Assembly: GCA_036897485.1 (NCBI GenBank)
Contig: JAYMTF010000600.1
Coordinates: forward strand, 1 to 33,013
Direction of reading: 5' to 3'
Length of the DNA stretch: 33,013 nucleotides
From: Pelargonium nanum
Taxonomy: Eukaryota; Streptophyta; Magnoliopsida; Geraniales; Geraniaceae
Numbering within the stretch: the first letter of the stretch is position 1; every line of letters begins with the position of its first letter. The translations under genes and the position numbers were made by a program. Of this stretch, positions 1 to 12,046 are shown one piece after another. The notes beneath the pieces were generated by a model. That model saw nothing but the letters and a program-made list of their open reading frames with translations. It had not been told where the DNA came from and did no database searches.

Positions 1-3000
1 ACGGCCAGGAGGCCGTCGCCGTCGGGATGGAGGCCGCTATCACCAAGAAGGATTGTATCATCACCGCCTACCGCGACCACTGCACCTACCTCGGCCGCGG
101 CGGGAGCTTGCTCGAGTGCTTCTCGGAGCTCATGGGCCGCCAGGGAGGCTGCTCCAAGGGGAAGGGCGGATCGATGCATTTCTACAAGAAGGATGCTGGA
201 TTCTATGGCGGTCACGGAATCGTTGGAGCTCAGGTTCCCTTGGGATGTGGTTTGGCTTTCGCGCAGAAGTATTCCAAGGACGAGAATGTGACGTTTGCTT
301 TGTATGGTGATGGTGCTGCCAATCAGGGGCAGTTGTTCGAGGCACTAAACATTTCGGCCCTGTGGGATCTGCCAGCAATTCTAGTTTGCGAGAACAATCA
401 CTGTAAGGAAATAGAATTGGATCTTTAGAGGTAACTGTGATTGGTTTAGTGTGAGTTTAATTGATTCTGATTGGTTGTTGTTTTGCTTTGCAGATGGGAT
501 GGGAACAGCAGAGTGGAGAGCTGCAAAGAGTCCATCATATTACAAACGTGGGGACTATGTTCCTGGATTGAAGGTAAATTTTTCATCTTTTTTTTTCAAA
601 TTCCAATTACTTAGAATTATACTTGTTTCATGATGGGTCTAGTTTGGGGTTGTTAGTTGGAAATGACATTGGGATTTTTCTAAGGATTGTTTAGATCCAA
701 TGCTTATGTGACTTTTGCATTAAGATATTGATTTCTTTGACCATTCATCTTAAATACTCTTGCTTGACTCCACAATAACTGTGCTCTTTATTGAACCATC
801 TAGTTGTGGTTATGAGTTTGAATCTTTTTGAGTGGGAATAAGGGGAGAGGCTACCCTACTGTGTTACCCAATGCTTTTTTCTTACCATCCAGTTCTTGAG
901 GGTGCGAGGACCAATTAGGGGGATATGAATTTGAGAAATCTAGTTTTCTACTGTGGGTCACAAATATCACTTCAACTCTGCATTCATAGATGTTACCACT
1001 TCTAGGTCCCTAGAGTGGTAACTGTATTTAATTAACATTTACTACGAATTGCTTGTATTGTGTTTGTTTATCTGAAAGCAGAGTCACGTACGTTCTAAGT
1101 GAATTTGAAGACTATTTTTTGGCTCTCTTTTGTTATCTTTTTCACTACAGCACTGGAGATATCTGACTCTAAATTGGTAATCAATTGCACCTTTATGCAA
1201 TAATATTAGAGTTACTAGATTATAAGAAGTGAGAGCTCTGGTAAATTTATAATCTGTGCTTTGTTTTGGGATTACGACTGTATGAACTTGGAGCATTGAA
1301 CTATAGACGGCCAAAATGAAAATATGCTGTATGGTAATAAACTTTGCAGAGTATGCTTAGGGCATGCATTAAATTCTGTTTAAACTTTAAAGAATACTTT
1401 CACTTGTGATTTCCTTGAGTTCGATGTGTTCACATTTTTAATGGAAATTATGTTTGCAGGTAAACAAACAACTGAACTTCACGATTTTCATTAAAAGACT
1501 TCTTTTAAAGTTGAAAGGAAAGTTTTATAGGTTACCTATATGGCCATATATGTTATATTGAATTGAATATTGGGCTCAGGAGGGTTTAACCATTAGATGA
1601 GAGTTGTAGAGATGAGAATGCTTGAATTGTTGTGACACTTGGAACGATATGATTAGAAATGAAGCTATCTGAGCAAGAGTATGAACAACTTTCATTGAAA
1701 ATAAGATGAGGAGAAACCGTTTAGAGTGCTTTGGATATGTGCAGCATAGAGAGGTACCTCGTAAGGAAATGTGAGTGAACTCAATTAGGAGAAAATAAAA
1801 GAGGTCTGGGTTGGTCTATAAGTTAACATGGAAAAGGTAGTGAAAAAAGACTAGATAGCAATAAATGAGATAGAGTGGAGGAAGATAATATGAGCATAAA
1901 ATTCCAATAGTTTTATCAAATGATTCATGTAGGCAACCAAAACATTGTTTGGGAAGTGAAGGAGGTTTGCTAAATGATTAGTCATCTCTGCATTGTTTGT
2001 GAAATGATTTGGTTGTTGTTGTACAAGTGAATTCTTATACAATACTTCATTGTAATTAATGTAGTATTATTTCGACTAATTCTCATAAACTTAAATATTT
2101 TGCAACAGGTTGATGGCATGGATGCCCTTGCTGTGAAACAAGCTTGCAAATTTGCAAAGGAACATGCTTTGAAGAATGGACCACTTGTGAGTTCTTTATG
2201 CAGAATACGTGTCTTATTTCCTTCCAAGCCTTTTTTCAATTTCATAGTAGTTGCTTTTTCGCTGTTGAACAGCTCAATTATACTAGTCAACTACGATTGA
2301 AATTCATTCTACTTTCACCAGACAACAGACTTCACATAACGTTCCATCTCTAAACTCTTCACATGTCCCTTTCACCCATCAAAATATATGTTTTTGCGCA
2401 TGAAATGCCTTTTCAAAATGATTTGATAGGAAATCGGAAAAAATGTCAAGAAATATATAGCAGCGATGATCCAAGTACACAGAAAGTATACAAAAAAAAT
2501 CACTGAAATAAGTTAGAATTGTTTCCACTAGACAATGATATTTTGATGCTAATATATTGTAAATTAATCTAGAGGGGCTTTCATTTTAGTAATTGTTTTA
2601 TTTGAACCACTTAGGTGTATACAGTAAAAGTTCATAATTAAGTGTCAGGATGGCCTAGTTATATTAAATTACTCAGATGCATCCTTATTTTCTGACTTGT
2701 GCAAACTTAATAAAGATTTTCATGAAATTTTAGGCGACCTCCTGCATGGATTTTTAGTTTCCCATTTGCTCAGTTTGAACTACATTGCCGTTTACTCAGA
2801 CTTGTATGCACTATTTTAACTTTTAAGTCGGCATGAATTCGCTTAGCTACTAGTGCAGCCATGTGAGCCTATATGCATCGAAGTTTGATTGGATGGTGGG
2901 CTGAACCCAACTTCTTAGACTAAGCATGGTTTATACTTTGTTTAAGATGAAGTTGCTTTGATCGAAGTATATTGTGCAAATATCCATTTAGAAGTGGTCA

Positions 3001-4782
3001 GAACTTTTGTGGCTGGCCCACATCTATAATGCGGCTCATTTGTTTAGGCCAAACCAAATGAGCTTGGGTTGCACTTAGCTTACATCTAGTATCCCTAATG
3101 TATGCATGGCTTAGAATAGGAAGTTGCCTATATTTTTTACCAGTTTATTGTCATTTTACAGGAAGCTCAATAATTAATGTCTTTATCTTTAATGCTTGTG
3201 TTCAGATCCTAGAAATGGACACATATAGGTACCATGGTCACTCCATGTCTGATCCTGGGAGCACATACCGTACACGTGATGAGATTAGTGGTGTGAGACA
3301 GGTTAGTTTATAGTTTTCCTTTTGCTAGTTGAAATGCTAATGTACATTGGATGTTTCATTCTTTTAATGTTGCCTGGTGTAATTTATAGGAGCGTGATCC
3401 AATTGAAAGAATAAGGAAGCTTATATTAGCTCATGATCTTGCTACTGAAAAGGAGCTTAAGGTATCACACCATATGGCTTATATTAGCTTATATTACACC
3501 TGAAATTGCAGAACTTAGAAAGGAAAAAAAAAAGCTTTTGTTCAATTCTTCTCTTGTAATTTGATACTACCGATTTCTCTGTCTGTCTTTTTCCAGGATA
3601 CTGAAAAGACAGTGAGGAAAGAAGTGGACGAAGCCATTGCCAAGGCCAAGGTAAGATTTACCACTCATTGTCTATAGTATTGAAGTAACTTTCGCTTGCT
3701 TAGTTTTAAATTTTTATGATAACATTGGTTGTTCTTTGTGTTTTCAGGAAAGTCCCGTGCCAGATTCTTCTGAGCTATTCAAAAATGTGTATGCAAAAGG
3801 TTATGGAGTTGAGGTAATATAGTTTTCATCCTATTATTTTATTGTTTGTTCTTCATTTCTTTTTGCTTCCCTGTGGATCAGTATCATTATTTTGTTCTTT
3901 CTTTGTGTTTAATTCTCATTTTTTGGGTACCGGCAATGTCAGACTAACCCTACAGCTGTAGGAGTCTAGACCACCAACTATGCTGCTCTACAAGCATAGA
4001 ACTGCCTTAAACTGAATATAAATAAATTCTGTAAACAAAATTGAATAAATTAGAGTACAAGTCTAGTTTTTTCTTCTGGAAGTTCATCACAAGCATGCTC
4101 TTGTCTATTGTTGATTTCGTGGTACAGTACACATCTATTTCAAAAGCAGTGCAGTTACACTCGAATTATACCTGTCTATATCTAATATGAATGCTACTAT
4201 TTCATCTTTTATACCATATCTAATTTGAATGTGTTCAATGTTTGCATGAAACTTCATTTATACATTTTTGGGCTCTGAACGAAAGAGACTCAATCTTGTT
4301 ATTGAAACCAATCAGGACAGTGACAAATGGAAACATCTTGTTTTGAAGCCTAATTCAGCTTACATCCAAATCCAGTTGACTTGCAAAAGCCGTATCCATT
4401 ACTCAAAACTGTAACCATCAAATTATTTTTCTTGTGAAATGAGATTAAATAGTATGTGTAGATAAGACATCGCGTGTGTAGCTGGTATAGTTAGTGAATC
4501 TACATAGACTTAGAGAGACTGGGTGCAGACTTGCCCCTTTTTACCGAAAAAGATAAATGTGTGTGTATGTATTGAGCCAGTTTTGTCGTTTGTTTGCTTC
4601 ACCATGTTTCATATAAATGCTTGCGTGCTTCTATTCACTAGTTAAGTCGGACACTGACTAGATCATTTTCTTCCTCTATACTGGTATCTTTTGTTTCTAC
4701 TGCGTGGTGATGATTAATATTTGTGTTTTTGTTGCAGTCATATGGACCAGACAGGAAAGAAGTGAGAGCTGTTCTTCCATAG
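1..4782 (+). CDS. Pyruvate dehydrogenase E1 component subunit alpha, mitochondrial (5'-partial, 8 exons visible)
   Basis: E1-alpha of the mitochondrial pyruvate dehydrogenase complex, which with E1-beta uses thiamine diphosphate to decarboxylate pyruvate and acetylate E2. Exons read by GT-AG and frame: 1-402, 494-573, 2109-2186, 3206-3301, 3390-3461, 3597-3650, 3748-3813, 4738-4782; stop TAG at 4780. All junctions keep phase and give about 297 residues. Visible marks: [13 protein letters not shown] at the start, the ThDP/Mg motif GDGAANQG running to CENNHYGMGTAEW across the first junction, and the regulatory phosphorylation loop [20 protein letters not shown] in exon 4. The C-terminus [14 protein letters not shown] is typical. 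About 90-100 N-terminal residues, including the transit peptide, lie left of the window. The family usually has about 390 residues. The plastid E1-alpha paralogue differs clearly in these motifs, so the mitochondrial call is firm. Confidence 0.96.
1590..1990 (+). pseudogene. Decayed LINE reverse-transcriptase C-terminal remnant in a PDH intron
   Basis: Inside the 574-2108 intron. Codons from 1697 read [20 protein letters not shown], which closely resembles the KMRENRLRWFGHVQRRP stretch at the end of plant LINE reverse transcriptases. Just upstream EMRML and LERYD match the same element's MRMLRWM...DRIRN stretch, with stops and frame changes between them. Downstream, HVGNQNIVW resembles the HVADP tail. 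Many stops mean it is dead. It sits in the sense orientation of the host gene. The family call rests on motif memory, not alignment. Confidence 0.6.
3034..3063. repeat. Perfect 9-bp inverted repeat in a PDH intron
   Basis: GCTCATTTG at 3034-3042 and CAAATGAGC at 3055-3063 are exact reverse complements with a 12-base spacer, which itself can pair further (GTTT with AAAC). It lies in the 2187-3205 intron. Function unknown; it may be a relic of an inserted element. Confidence 0.6.
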
Positions 4783-5013
4783 ATTGGTAGTCTAAGGCGA
4801 TAGTTTCCAATTCATAACCCCTTTCCCACTGGCCAAACCCAAATGAAACAATAATGAAAGCTTCAACAAGAAAAAAAAGAAGGTTAATACATTCTTTTTA
4901 CCTTCATTTTGATGCTTACCCTCCTATTATTTGTATAGGCTATTGATTTTTCGCGTGGGGAAGGAAGATTTGTTCATGGGGTCTCGTTACTTTTAGCATT
5001 TTTACGTGCAATG

Positions 5014-7143
5014 CACGTGTGCTTTAATCTCTTTTCTTGATGATTCTATTCTATTATGTGTACATTCATGTATGCATATAGACATACATTGCTCGTGGCT
5101 TTGTTGAAATGCTCACATGGAAGTCTTGCACGTGAATATTCCTCCTATTTTTAGACTAGCTCAACAACAATTGGTTTTCCGATCTCTATTTTTTGTTCGG
5201 TTTGAAAATCCCAACGTATGTGTGTGTTGAGTCGTTAGTTTTACATGGAAAATACACGAGTTAGTTTGTGTGATTCAGTTAACCTGATTCACAATTCTTT
5301 CTATGCAATTAAAATCAGAGACCTCGAGTTAAGCCGAAACAAAATAACCCGTTGAATCTAACGGAGAAGTAGAAACATATGTAGCTGGTGGTTTTTGGAA
5401 AACAACGTAATGCACACGTGGCAAAGGTGGTAGTAGGTATTGATAAAGGTCACATGTAGACAAGCACCACCGTCCGACCGTTCACTTGGACTGTTCCGCC
5501 ACCGTTTCTTATTAAATAGAATCTGTTTCAGCTGTCATCCAATTTTTTGTGGCCTTGCATTATTATTATCATTAATGAAAATACTCCTTAATTACATGTA
5601 ATCTAATGTGTCAATTAGCTAAATTATGTGTCCTATAGTACTATTTGTCTTTTGTCAGAGTATCCAATGCATTGCAAACTGCTCTGCCAACTCTTCCATT
5701 ATTTTTCTCATCAAGTGTTTGTTTGGGAGTTAATATGTGTTATTTGTGTTAAACTTGTAAACCAAAAATAAAAATAAAAAAGACAATTTGTGTGTTTAGA
5801 TATATACCTGTTCTTACTATACAGTATCTTGTTCTAGTTTCACAAAAATATACATATTTTTATTCTATTCGATAAAACAATCTAATTTCAGGGTTGATCT
5901 AGATAAAATATCAATTGATCTGACATGGCTATCACCCTAATACAGAATAAATAATTTTAAAATCATGCAAATTTAGCTGTGTGCGATCTGTTCATAGAGT
6001 GACCCACACCACACGTGCAGTTAAAATTTACAAGTTTTACGTATCCTACTTTTCCAGGTAACTTTGGCTCCATCTCTACTACTGTATGGGACCAATCCTA
6101 ACCTGCTTATTTTTTATTATATTATGCTCTTGTATTTATTTATTTATTTATTGTTAATATTTTAATACAGACATTCTATGAGCTGTATTAAATTAAATAA
6201 AATAAAAATAGTAATATATGCTGTCACTGTTTGCGGTGCAGAATAGTAATAGGTGAGGACCACATTGTTGGTACTTTAAGCTACTTGAGTACTAATAATA
6301 TTATATGTTGCCAAACGAGGCCTTGCTCTGCTTTTTGCACACAATCTCAATCCATCCAATACCCACTTCAATTATACTATATATTAGTATTAAATTATGT
6401 TCTTATTTTATTTTTATTCTCATTTTTGTTTCTTTATCCATCCAATACCTACTGCTCATAAAAGTTGATGTCATTTTTTGTCACTTAGGTGCTACATTTT
6501 AATATGCTCTGTTACAGTTTTTCTAAAAGGTTCACGGATCAACCTCTTAACTTTTCTTCTTTTCTTTCAAATAACCATAAAAACATGATTCCCGAGTTTG
6601 GATTCAACAAATGGTTCATCTTTCTCGCGTGATAGACGTAGATTTGATAATTTAATCTCGTACACGAGAATATTTGAAATACTTCTACTTATGATATTTT
6701 TGTTTTAATCTATACTTATCGTCCATAAATAAAATAACTTATACAAATGTGAGTATTTGAGACGTCAGATGATTTACTTTGTACGCGACAATAAGGTATG
6801 CAATATTTTTTTATCTCAAATGCATATTGAATTGCCATAAATAACATGTAGGGTTGACTGATGAAGATGTTTTTTTGAAATTAGTACAATAAATGTAAAA
6901 CAAACAAACCAATTATGAGAAGAAACAAGCAAAATGAAGAAGGAAAAAGACAAGATAGGATTGGACTGAGGTTGTCGTTTTATTGCTGAAGGAGATGTCG
7001 TGCAAGTAATGAAAGGGCTAATTAAGTAATTGACTATGAGATATTTGCAGTAACAAAATTGAATTTAATTCAACACACAGCAAACACAACCATTAATGAA
7101 TAATTGAATGCAATTGCAGCAGAGGAGGGCACGTGATCACGTG
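5014..7143. promoter_or_regulatory. Cluster of six CACGTG G-boxes
   Basis: CACGTG occurs at 5014-5019, 5129-5134, 5415-5420 (as CACGTGGC, an ABRE-like form), 6012-6017, 7130-7135 and 7138-7143. G-boxes are bound by plant bHLH and bZIP factors. In AT-rich DNA this palindrome should be rare, so six in 2.1 kb is striking. Regulatory use is inferred. The nearest gene starts are GATL, 1.6 kb to the right, and none to the left, since PDH ends there. Confidence 0.45.
6133..6152. repeat. (TATT)5 microsatellite
   Basis: Five perfect TATT units in AT-rich spacer. Confidence 0.85.
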
Positions 7144-7174
7144 GACGGTGGGGTCCACAGTGACAGGACACTGT
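7130..7174. promoter_or_regulatory. Three consecutive palindromes, including a double G-box
   Basis: A perfect 14-bp palindrome, CACGTGATCACGTG (7130-7143), contains two G-boxes. It overlaps GTGGAC (7141-7146) paired with GTCCAC (7153-7158). That in turn overlaps ACAGTG (7157-7162) paired with CACTGT (7169-7174). An auxin-response core TGTCTC follows at 7172-7177. The arrangement looks like a dense dimeric transcription-factor platform; the role is inferred. Confidence 0.45.
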
Positions 7175-8400
7175 CTCGTTTCATCTCAGCCGTCAACATC
7201 AATCACCAGCTGGCCACTATCGATCGAGCGACAACTGGCATTACGCTAGTGGACGGAATTAATGTTTTTTATTTTGTTTTTTTCTTGTTACCAATGATCA
7301 CATAAATAGACAGCTTTGTTGTTGCTGTAAATAGTGATTGTGTATAAATAATTGTGCCATGTATTTGCGGGGATGAATCCAAAAAAAAATTACCAAGTTG
7401 GGGCAAAATTGTTATAATTTGAAACCAAAGAGCATCAACATCAATTTTTATTTTTAAAACTTTATCAATAAAAAAGTAGGATGTGATAATTAAAAATAAT
7501 AATTTATATGATTGTTTATTTTTAAAATGATATATTTGAAACAAGTCCTCTCAAATTAGTTGAAAAAAATCATATTTTATATTTTTTTTAATAATTAAAC
7601 TATTTTAATCATCTATTAAAAAAATCAATTGGGTGATAGAGAGCAGTAATTTCAATGCGCTCGTAAGCTAGTTCGAATGTGTAAAATAATGTTTTTTTTT
7701 AAATAATGCTACTATAAATGTTATAATATGCAAGATTAAAAAAATATTTCTTTCCTTTTTTTTCTGAATGGAATTGAAAATATTCATAAAATTTGGAAAT
7801 AAAATTCTTGGTACTTGGAATATATAATTTAATTGCATTTTTATATTATAAAATTTCAACTTGATATGTATTTCTAATTGGTTTATATTTCATTTGTATG
7901 ACTCCCTTCAATAAATTGTTCGCCTAACTATTTTCAGTACATTGTTTCATATGTTGTTTGGTTTGTGCATGTGGTTGTTATTCAACAAATGTGAGTATAG
8001 TTGCATTAAAATAATTATTCTCGTGATTTATTTTACAGAATAACTCATATATTCTTAGCAAATCAAATTAATAAAATAGTACTCAAATTATTTTCAATAA
8101 GTATATAAACTGAAATGTCTTATTGGCTCTTATTATTTTTTTTGTCAATTAAGTGAAATTCACTCGACAAACTCCAAAGTATGAAAATATTTGCTAAAAT
8201 TTATCAAATATTTTTTCATAATCACATATTTTTTCTTCTTAATTATCCATAAATATGTCCAAAAGTCATAGTAAACTAAAGAGTCATCAGTCATTATTTA
8301 GAGATTTATCTTATTTCTATATATAAAATATTCTGAGAATATTATTTGAATAAAAAAATATATTTCTGTTTTCTTTTTACGTTAATTCAAAACTCTCACA

Positions 8401-8714
8401 GTCCCTCCTATCTTTACTACGCAAAATCCCAAAATCGCGTTTATACAGGAACACGGCGTTTACCAAAAACATAATTTAATACCGCGTTTGGCTCTTTATT
8501 ATTTACTCTACAAATTTCATTTTTCTTCCACAACTCATTGACTTAATCGTCTCTTTGCTCACTCACTCTCTGCCCTTTCGGTTCCAATCTCCAGAACCCT
8601 CTCTCTCCTCCCCATTTTCTCTCTCTAGAAAAACCCTCACAGCGCCATTTCCAGTTCAACCACAGCAACGGAGATTCGAAATCGGGAAAAGCCCTAATTC
8701 CCGAATCCGCCGGA
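8401..8714 (+). promoter_or_regulatory. Promoter and 5' leader of the GATL gene
   Basis: Three GCGTTT cores lie within about 55 bp (about 8437, 8456 and 8484) in otherwise AT-rich DNA. They are followed by a pyrimidine-rich CT leader from about 8525 to 8640, typical of plant 5'UTRs. I see no unambiguous TATA box. The transcription start is probably near 8500-8540 (inferred). Confidence 0.5.
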
Positions 8715-9854
8715 ATGTTCTCGCTCCGGCCGTACGCCGCCGGGCTATGGTTTCTCGTTATTGTCCTCCTGTTGCCGCCGTTCTGCGTCGGGATCCGATC
8801 GTGGCCTACGAAGCCGGTCTCCGTCGTCGAGGTGGGGTCCGCGTTCATCGACATTGACGCGGTTTTGCGATTCGCGGAGGCGCCGGAGTACCGAAACGGC
8901 GACGAATGCGCGTCGTCGGCGGACCGGGAGATGGTCTCCTCCTGCGACCCGTCGCTGGTCCACAACGCGATGACGCTGGATTTGGAGTATCTCCGCGGAT
9001 CCATCGCCGCCGTGCACTCCGTGCTCCGCCACTCGTCCTGCCCGGAGAACGTGTTTTTTCACTTCATAGCAGGCGAGTTCGACCCGGCCAACCCGCGGGT
9101 CCTGACCCGGATCGTGCGCTCCACGTTCCCGTCGCTCAATTTCAAGGTCTACATCTTCCGGGAGGACACGGTGCTGAATCTGATCTCGTCGGCGATCCGG
9201 GAGGCTCTGGAGAACCCTCTCAACTACGCCAGGAACTACCTCGGCGACATTCTCGACACCTGCGTCGACCGGGTCATCTACCTCGACTCGGACCTGATCG
9301 TCGTCGACGACATACAAAAGCTCTGGAGCGTGACGCTAACCGGGTCTCGGGTCATCGGAGCGCCCGAGTATTGCCATGCGAATTTCACCAAATACTTCAC
9401 TCCCGGTTTCTGGTCCGACCCGGTTCTCCCCAGAGTCTTCGAGAACCGGAAGCCCTGTTACTTCAACACCGGCGTGATGGTGATGGATCTGACCCGGTGG
9501 AGATCCGGGAGCTACCGGCAAAAGATCGAGAACTGGATGGAGCTACAGAAGAGAAAGAGAATCTACGATCTGGGTTCGCTGCCGCCGTTCCTGCTGGAAT
9601 TCGCCGGACACGTGGAACCGATCGACCACCGGTGGAACCAACACGGTCTCGGCGGCGACAACTTGAGGGACAGCTGCCGGATGCTCCATCCCGGTCCGGC
9701 GAGCTTGCTGCATTGGAGCGGTAAAGGGAAGCCATGGGTGAGACTGGACTCGAGAAAAGCTTGCCCGATCGATACGGTTTGGGAGCCGTACGATCTGTAC
9801 AAGAAGCTTGAACACAAGGCTCAACAATCTGGAGGTTCCAATTATTTTTCATGA
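8715..9854 (+). CDS. Galacturonosyltransferase-like protein (GATL, GT8 family), intronless
   Basis: A 379-residue type II or secreted Golgi glycosyltransferase of family GT8. Members act in pectin and xylan synthesis in cell walls. A hydrophobic segment at residues 10-30 ([13 protein letters not shown]) is a signal peptide or anchor. The GT8 DxD metal/sugar-nucleotide site is [13 protein letters not shown], near residue 195. [23 protein letters not shown] and HWSGKGKPW follow in the family's order. Length and lack of introns fit GATLs, which lack the long N-terminal region of GAUT proteins. The chosen ATG is the first in frame and directly precedes the hydrophobic segment. The coding region is GC-rich against AT-rich flanks, so many antisense and shifted ORFs overlap it. 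Which GATL paralogue it is cannot be settled here, and the enzymatic activity of most GATLs is unproven. Confidence 0.95.
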   Translation: MFSLRPYAAGLWFLVIVLLLPPFCVGIRSWPTKPVSVVEVGSAFIDIDAVLRFAEAPEYRNGDECASSADREMVSSCDPSLVHNAMTLDLEYLRGSIAAVHSVLRHSSCPENVFFHFIAGEFDPANPRVLTRIVRSTFPSLNFKVYIFREDTVLNLISSAIREALENPLNYARNYLGDILDTCVDRVIYLDSDLIVVDDIQKLWSVTLTGSRVIGAPEYCHANFTKYFTPGFWSDPVLPRVFENRKPCYFNTGVMVMDLTRWRSGSYRQKIENWMELQKRKRIYDLGSLPPFLLEFAGHVEPIDHRWNQHGLGGDNLRDSCRMLHPGPASLLHWSGKGKPWVRLDSRKACPIDTVWEPYDLYKKLEHKAQQSGGSNYFS

Positions 9855-11307
9855 TGATTCATTTTTTTGCACACAAAAATGAGGAGACAGATTTTTTGTG
9901 GATAAATTCAGGTGTACATTTTTGTTTTTTTGATTCGGATGATTTTTTTGTTACCAATATTTGTTGACGGTTATTATTTCAGTAACTTAGATTACAGAAT
10001 ATGAACATTTGATTAGCAAATTTCAAATTTTGATGGGTTGAGACTTGACATCATCGTATCGTATGTAATGGGTTTCTGGGAAAATTCGAAATGACTAAAT
10101 TTTTTTTTAGTTCAGTGCTTGTTTTGTTTGAAGGTTTGGTCTATGTTACAAGTTCATTTCTTGCATAAGGATGTGTTATTTATTTGGCTATTGGTTTTAG
10201 GCATATTAGTCACCTTATAGTGACTACAAATCTGCAGATTTTATATGAGAAATTGCAAATTCTACGCCTAAAATCGGATTCAAAACTCGCAATCTTCATA
10301 TTCTTTCTATTCAAGTCTTCAACAACTGATATTTTTAAACCCGAACAAATTCAAAACTCTAGAACAATGGTTGGATCTTCTCAACCCGAACCCGAAAAAA
10401 CTCTTTAACATTTTCAAATTGACAGCTTTAGGTCACGGGCTGTATCGGGGGAGGGGACCTGTGAATGATCCATAAGCTGATCTTTGTTACTTTTCAGTGC
10501 CAGCTGGTTGGGACCCTCCACTTCATTGGAGCCATTACTTTGTTGTTTTTAAGGTCCCAGAAATTCATAATTATTTTGTTTGTATTTGTGGTTTATTATA
10601 GCTAGTAGAGTGTGTTAAATGTTTTGAAATTTGCACATATTATATTATCAATCAACAAAATCTTCACTTGAATATGTGAAATCTCAAATTTTAATAATTG
10701 GCTTATTATGACAATTATTATTGCAAAAGAATATGCAGTTTAATTTGAATATGAATTTGTAAATGCAATATTTCGGAGATCCTAAATTTGAGTCACATCC
10801 AGATGAGTGAGAGACTCCAAAGGGATCGGGAACAGAATATTGTGGATTTTTATTCTTATTACATCTTCTTAGATTTTCACATCTAATTATTGAAAGATTT
10901 TCCCCAAAATTTTCCCATTTTGTAGCTCCAAGATCTCTTCATAATTAATTTATGAAATTACTTCAAAAAAAATTATGAGATAAAAATGATTGTTTTTATT
11001 TTTGTTATTATTCAGATTTGATAGGATTAATCAAAATAAGATTTGCATTAGAATATGTCAATGGACTAGTTTATTTATTATGGTTTTAATTCTATTGCTT
11101 GATGTGACCGAGGGTACACCGATATAACATATGTATCAATAAAACCAGCTTATACTTTATATAATTTATTGAAATATAAATGACCATCGGCAGATGCCAT
11201 GTCCATTTCTAAAACTAAAAACTACAAACTTTTTTCATTTCACAAAGTTTCTTTCATTAGCATGAACAAATAATTATACCAACCACAATTAATAATTTAA
11301 TAATTAA
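9855..11307. other. GATL 3' region and AT-rich spacer
   Basis: The left part should be GATL 3'UTR. A perfect 14-bp palindrome, AAATCTGCAGATTT, lies at 10228-10241, next to a 7-bp inverted repeat TAGTCAC/GTGACTA (10207-10213 and 10220-10226). No convincing gene; the right end contains the germin-like 3'UTR on the minus strand. Confidence 0.6.
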
Positions 11308-11970
11308 TTATCCTCCAAGGTTCCTACGAATCCTGGTGACATCTTGACCGTTGATTTGATACGCTTTCTTCAGGATCTCATCATCAATGAGTGGATTTGT
11401 TTTGAACGTTGCAAGAGATGTTAATTGGGCCCCAGGGTTCTGGCTGCTGAGCCCAGATATAGCCAATGCTGGGCCTTCAGATTCCAGATTGTACAAGAAA
11501 TGGACCAATCCTCTTGGGAACACAAATGACTCACCAGCCCGTAACTGTTGTGTGAGGAGCCTGTTAGAGGTATCGACAAAGCCCACGAGGAGAGATCCCT
11601 TGAGACAAATGGTTACTTCCGAGGCCCGCGGATGCGAATGGGGAGGGACGATCCCGTTGGGCCCGATGTCGACTCGGGCCATGGTTAGGCCCAAGGTGTT
11701 CATCCCGGGCAAGTTTGTGGTGCTGGTGAGGGTAACGTTGAATCCAAACGGGTTGGCCCGAGTGTTACCGGGATTGGAGAGAACCGAAGAGGCGAAATGG
11801 GATACAGACGCTAGGGTTGGGTTGATGCAAGGTGCCCCGTTGATGAAAAAAGTTTGGGCTTTGGTGTCGGCGATGCAATAATCTTGAAGTGGGTCGGGGT
11901 CCGGCCTGGCGAGGCCCAATAAAAGAGATAGGCCCAATAAGAGTTGTAGGAAAGAATAAATGGCTCTCAT
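11308..11970 (-). CDS. Germin-like protein (secreted cupin), intronless
   Basis: Predicted 220-residue apoplastic cupin. A signal peptide (MRAIYSFLQLLLGLSLLLGLA) is followed by DPDPLQDYCIAD, the usual mature start. Two cysteines (DYC and GAPC) form the family's N-terminal disulfide. NVT is a likely N-glycosylation site. Cupin box 1, GIVPPHSHPRASE, gives two His and one Glu metal ligands; cupin box 2, GESFVFPRGLVHFLYN, gives the third His. All Mn ligands are therefore present, and superoxide dismutase or oxalate oxidase activity is possible but not shown. An in-frame ATG at 12036 would add 22 residues before the signal peptide. I prefer 11970, because the TATA box at 12047-12054 puts transcription start near 12020, and because the downstream start gives the normal length. 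Neighbours are unrelated. Confidence 0.93.
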   Translation of the reverse strand: MRAIYSFLQLLLGLSLLLGLARPDPDPLQDYCIADTKAQTFFINGAPCINPTLASVSHFASSVLSNPGNTRANPFGFNVTLTSTTNLPGMNTLGLTMARVDIGPNGIVPPHSHPRASEVTICLKGSLLVGFVDTSNRLLTQQLRAGESFVFPRGLVHFLYNLESEGPALAISGLSSQNPGAQLTSLATFKTNPLIDDEILKKAYQINGQDVTRIRRNLGG

Positions 11971-12046
11971 AATGAGCACCTTCTTGATATGAACTTGGGG
12001 AATTTGCTTGAGTGAGTTATGAATTTCAATTAGCAAAGAGAAGTTG

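Larger units (their letters stand above)
4783..8400. other. Long AT-rich spacer between PDH E1-alpha and GATL
   Basis: The first part (to about 5100) should hold the PDH 3'UTR. The rest is AT-rich, with no ORF that resembles a protein. Two less AT-rich islands, about 5405-5520 and 7119-7260, each carry G-boxes and each is followed by a TAAATAGA box (5513-5520; 7303-7310). A (TATT)5 microsatellite lies at 6133-6152. From about 7380 to 8400 I see only A/T runs. Confidence 0.6.

Noticed and set aside
8543..9817. Several long antisense and shifted ORFs over the GATL gene (up to 272 codons)
   Set aside because: They are Arg/Pro/Gly-rich shadows of a GC-rich coding region with no family motifs; the GATL frame carries every GT8 motif.
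11387..11881. 164-codon plus-strand ORF opposite the germin-like gene
   Set aside because: It is the antisense of the cupin coding region, with no domain of its own.
11971..12036. 22-residue N-terminal extension of the germin-like protein
   Set aside because: It would precede the signal peptide and starts at or above the likely transcription start set by the TATA box.
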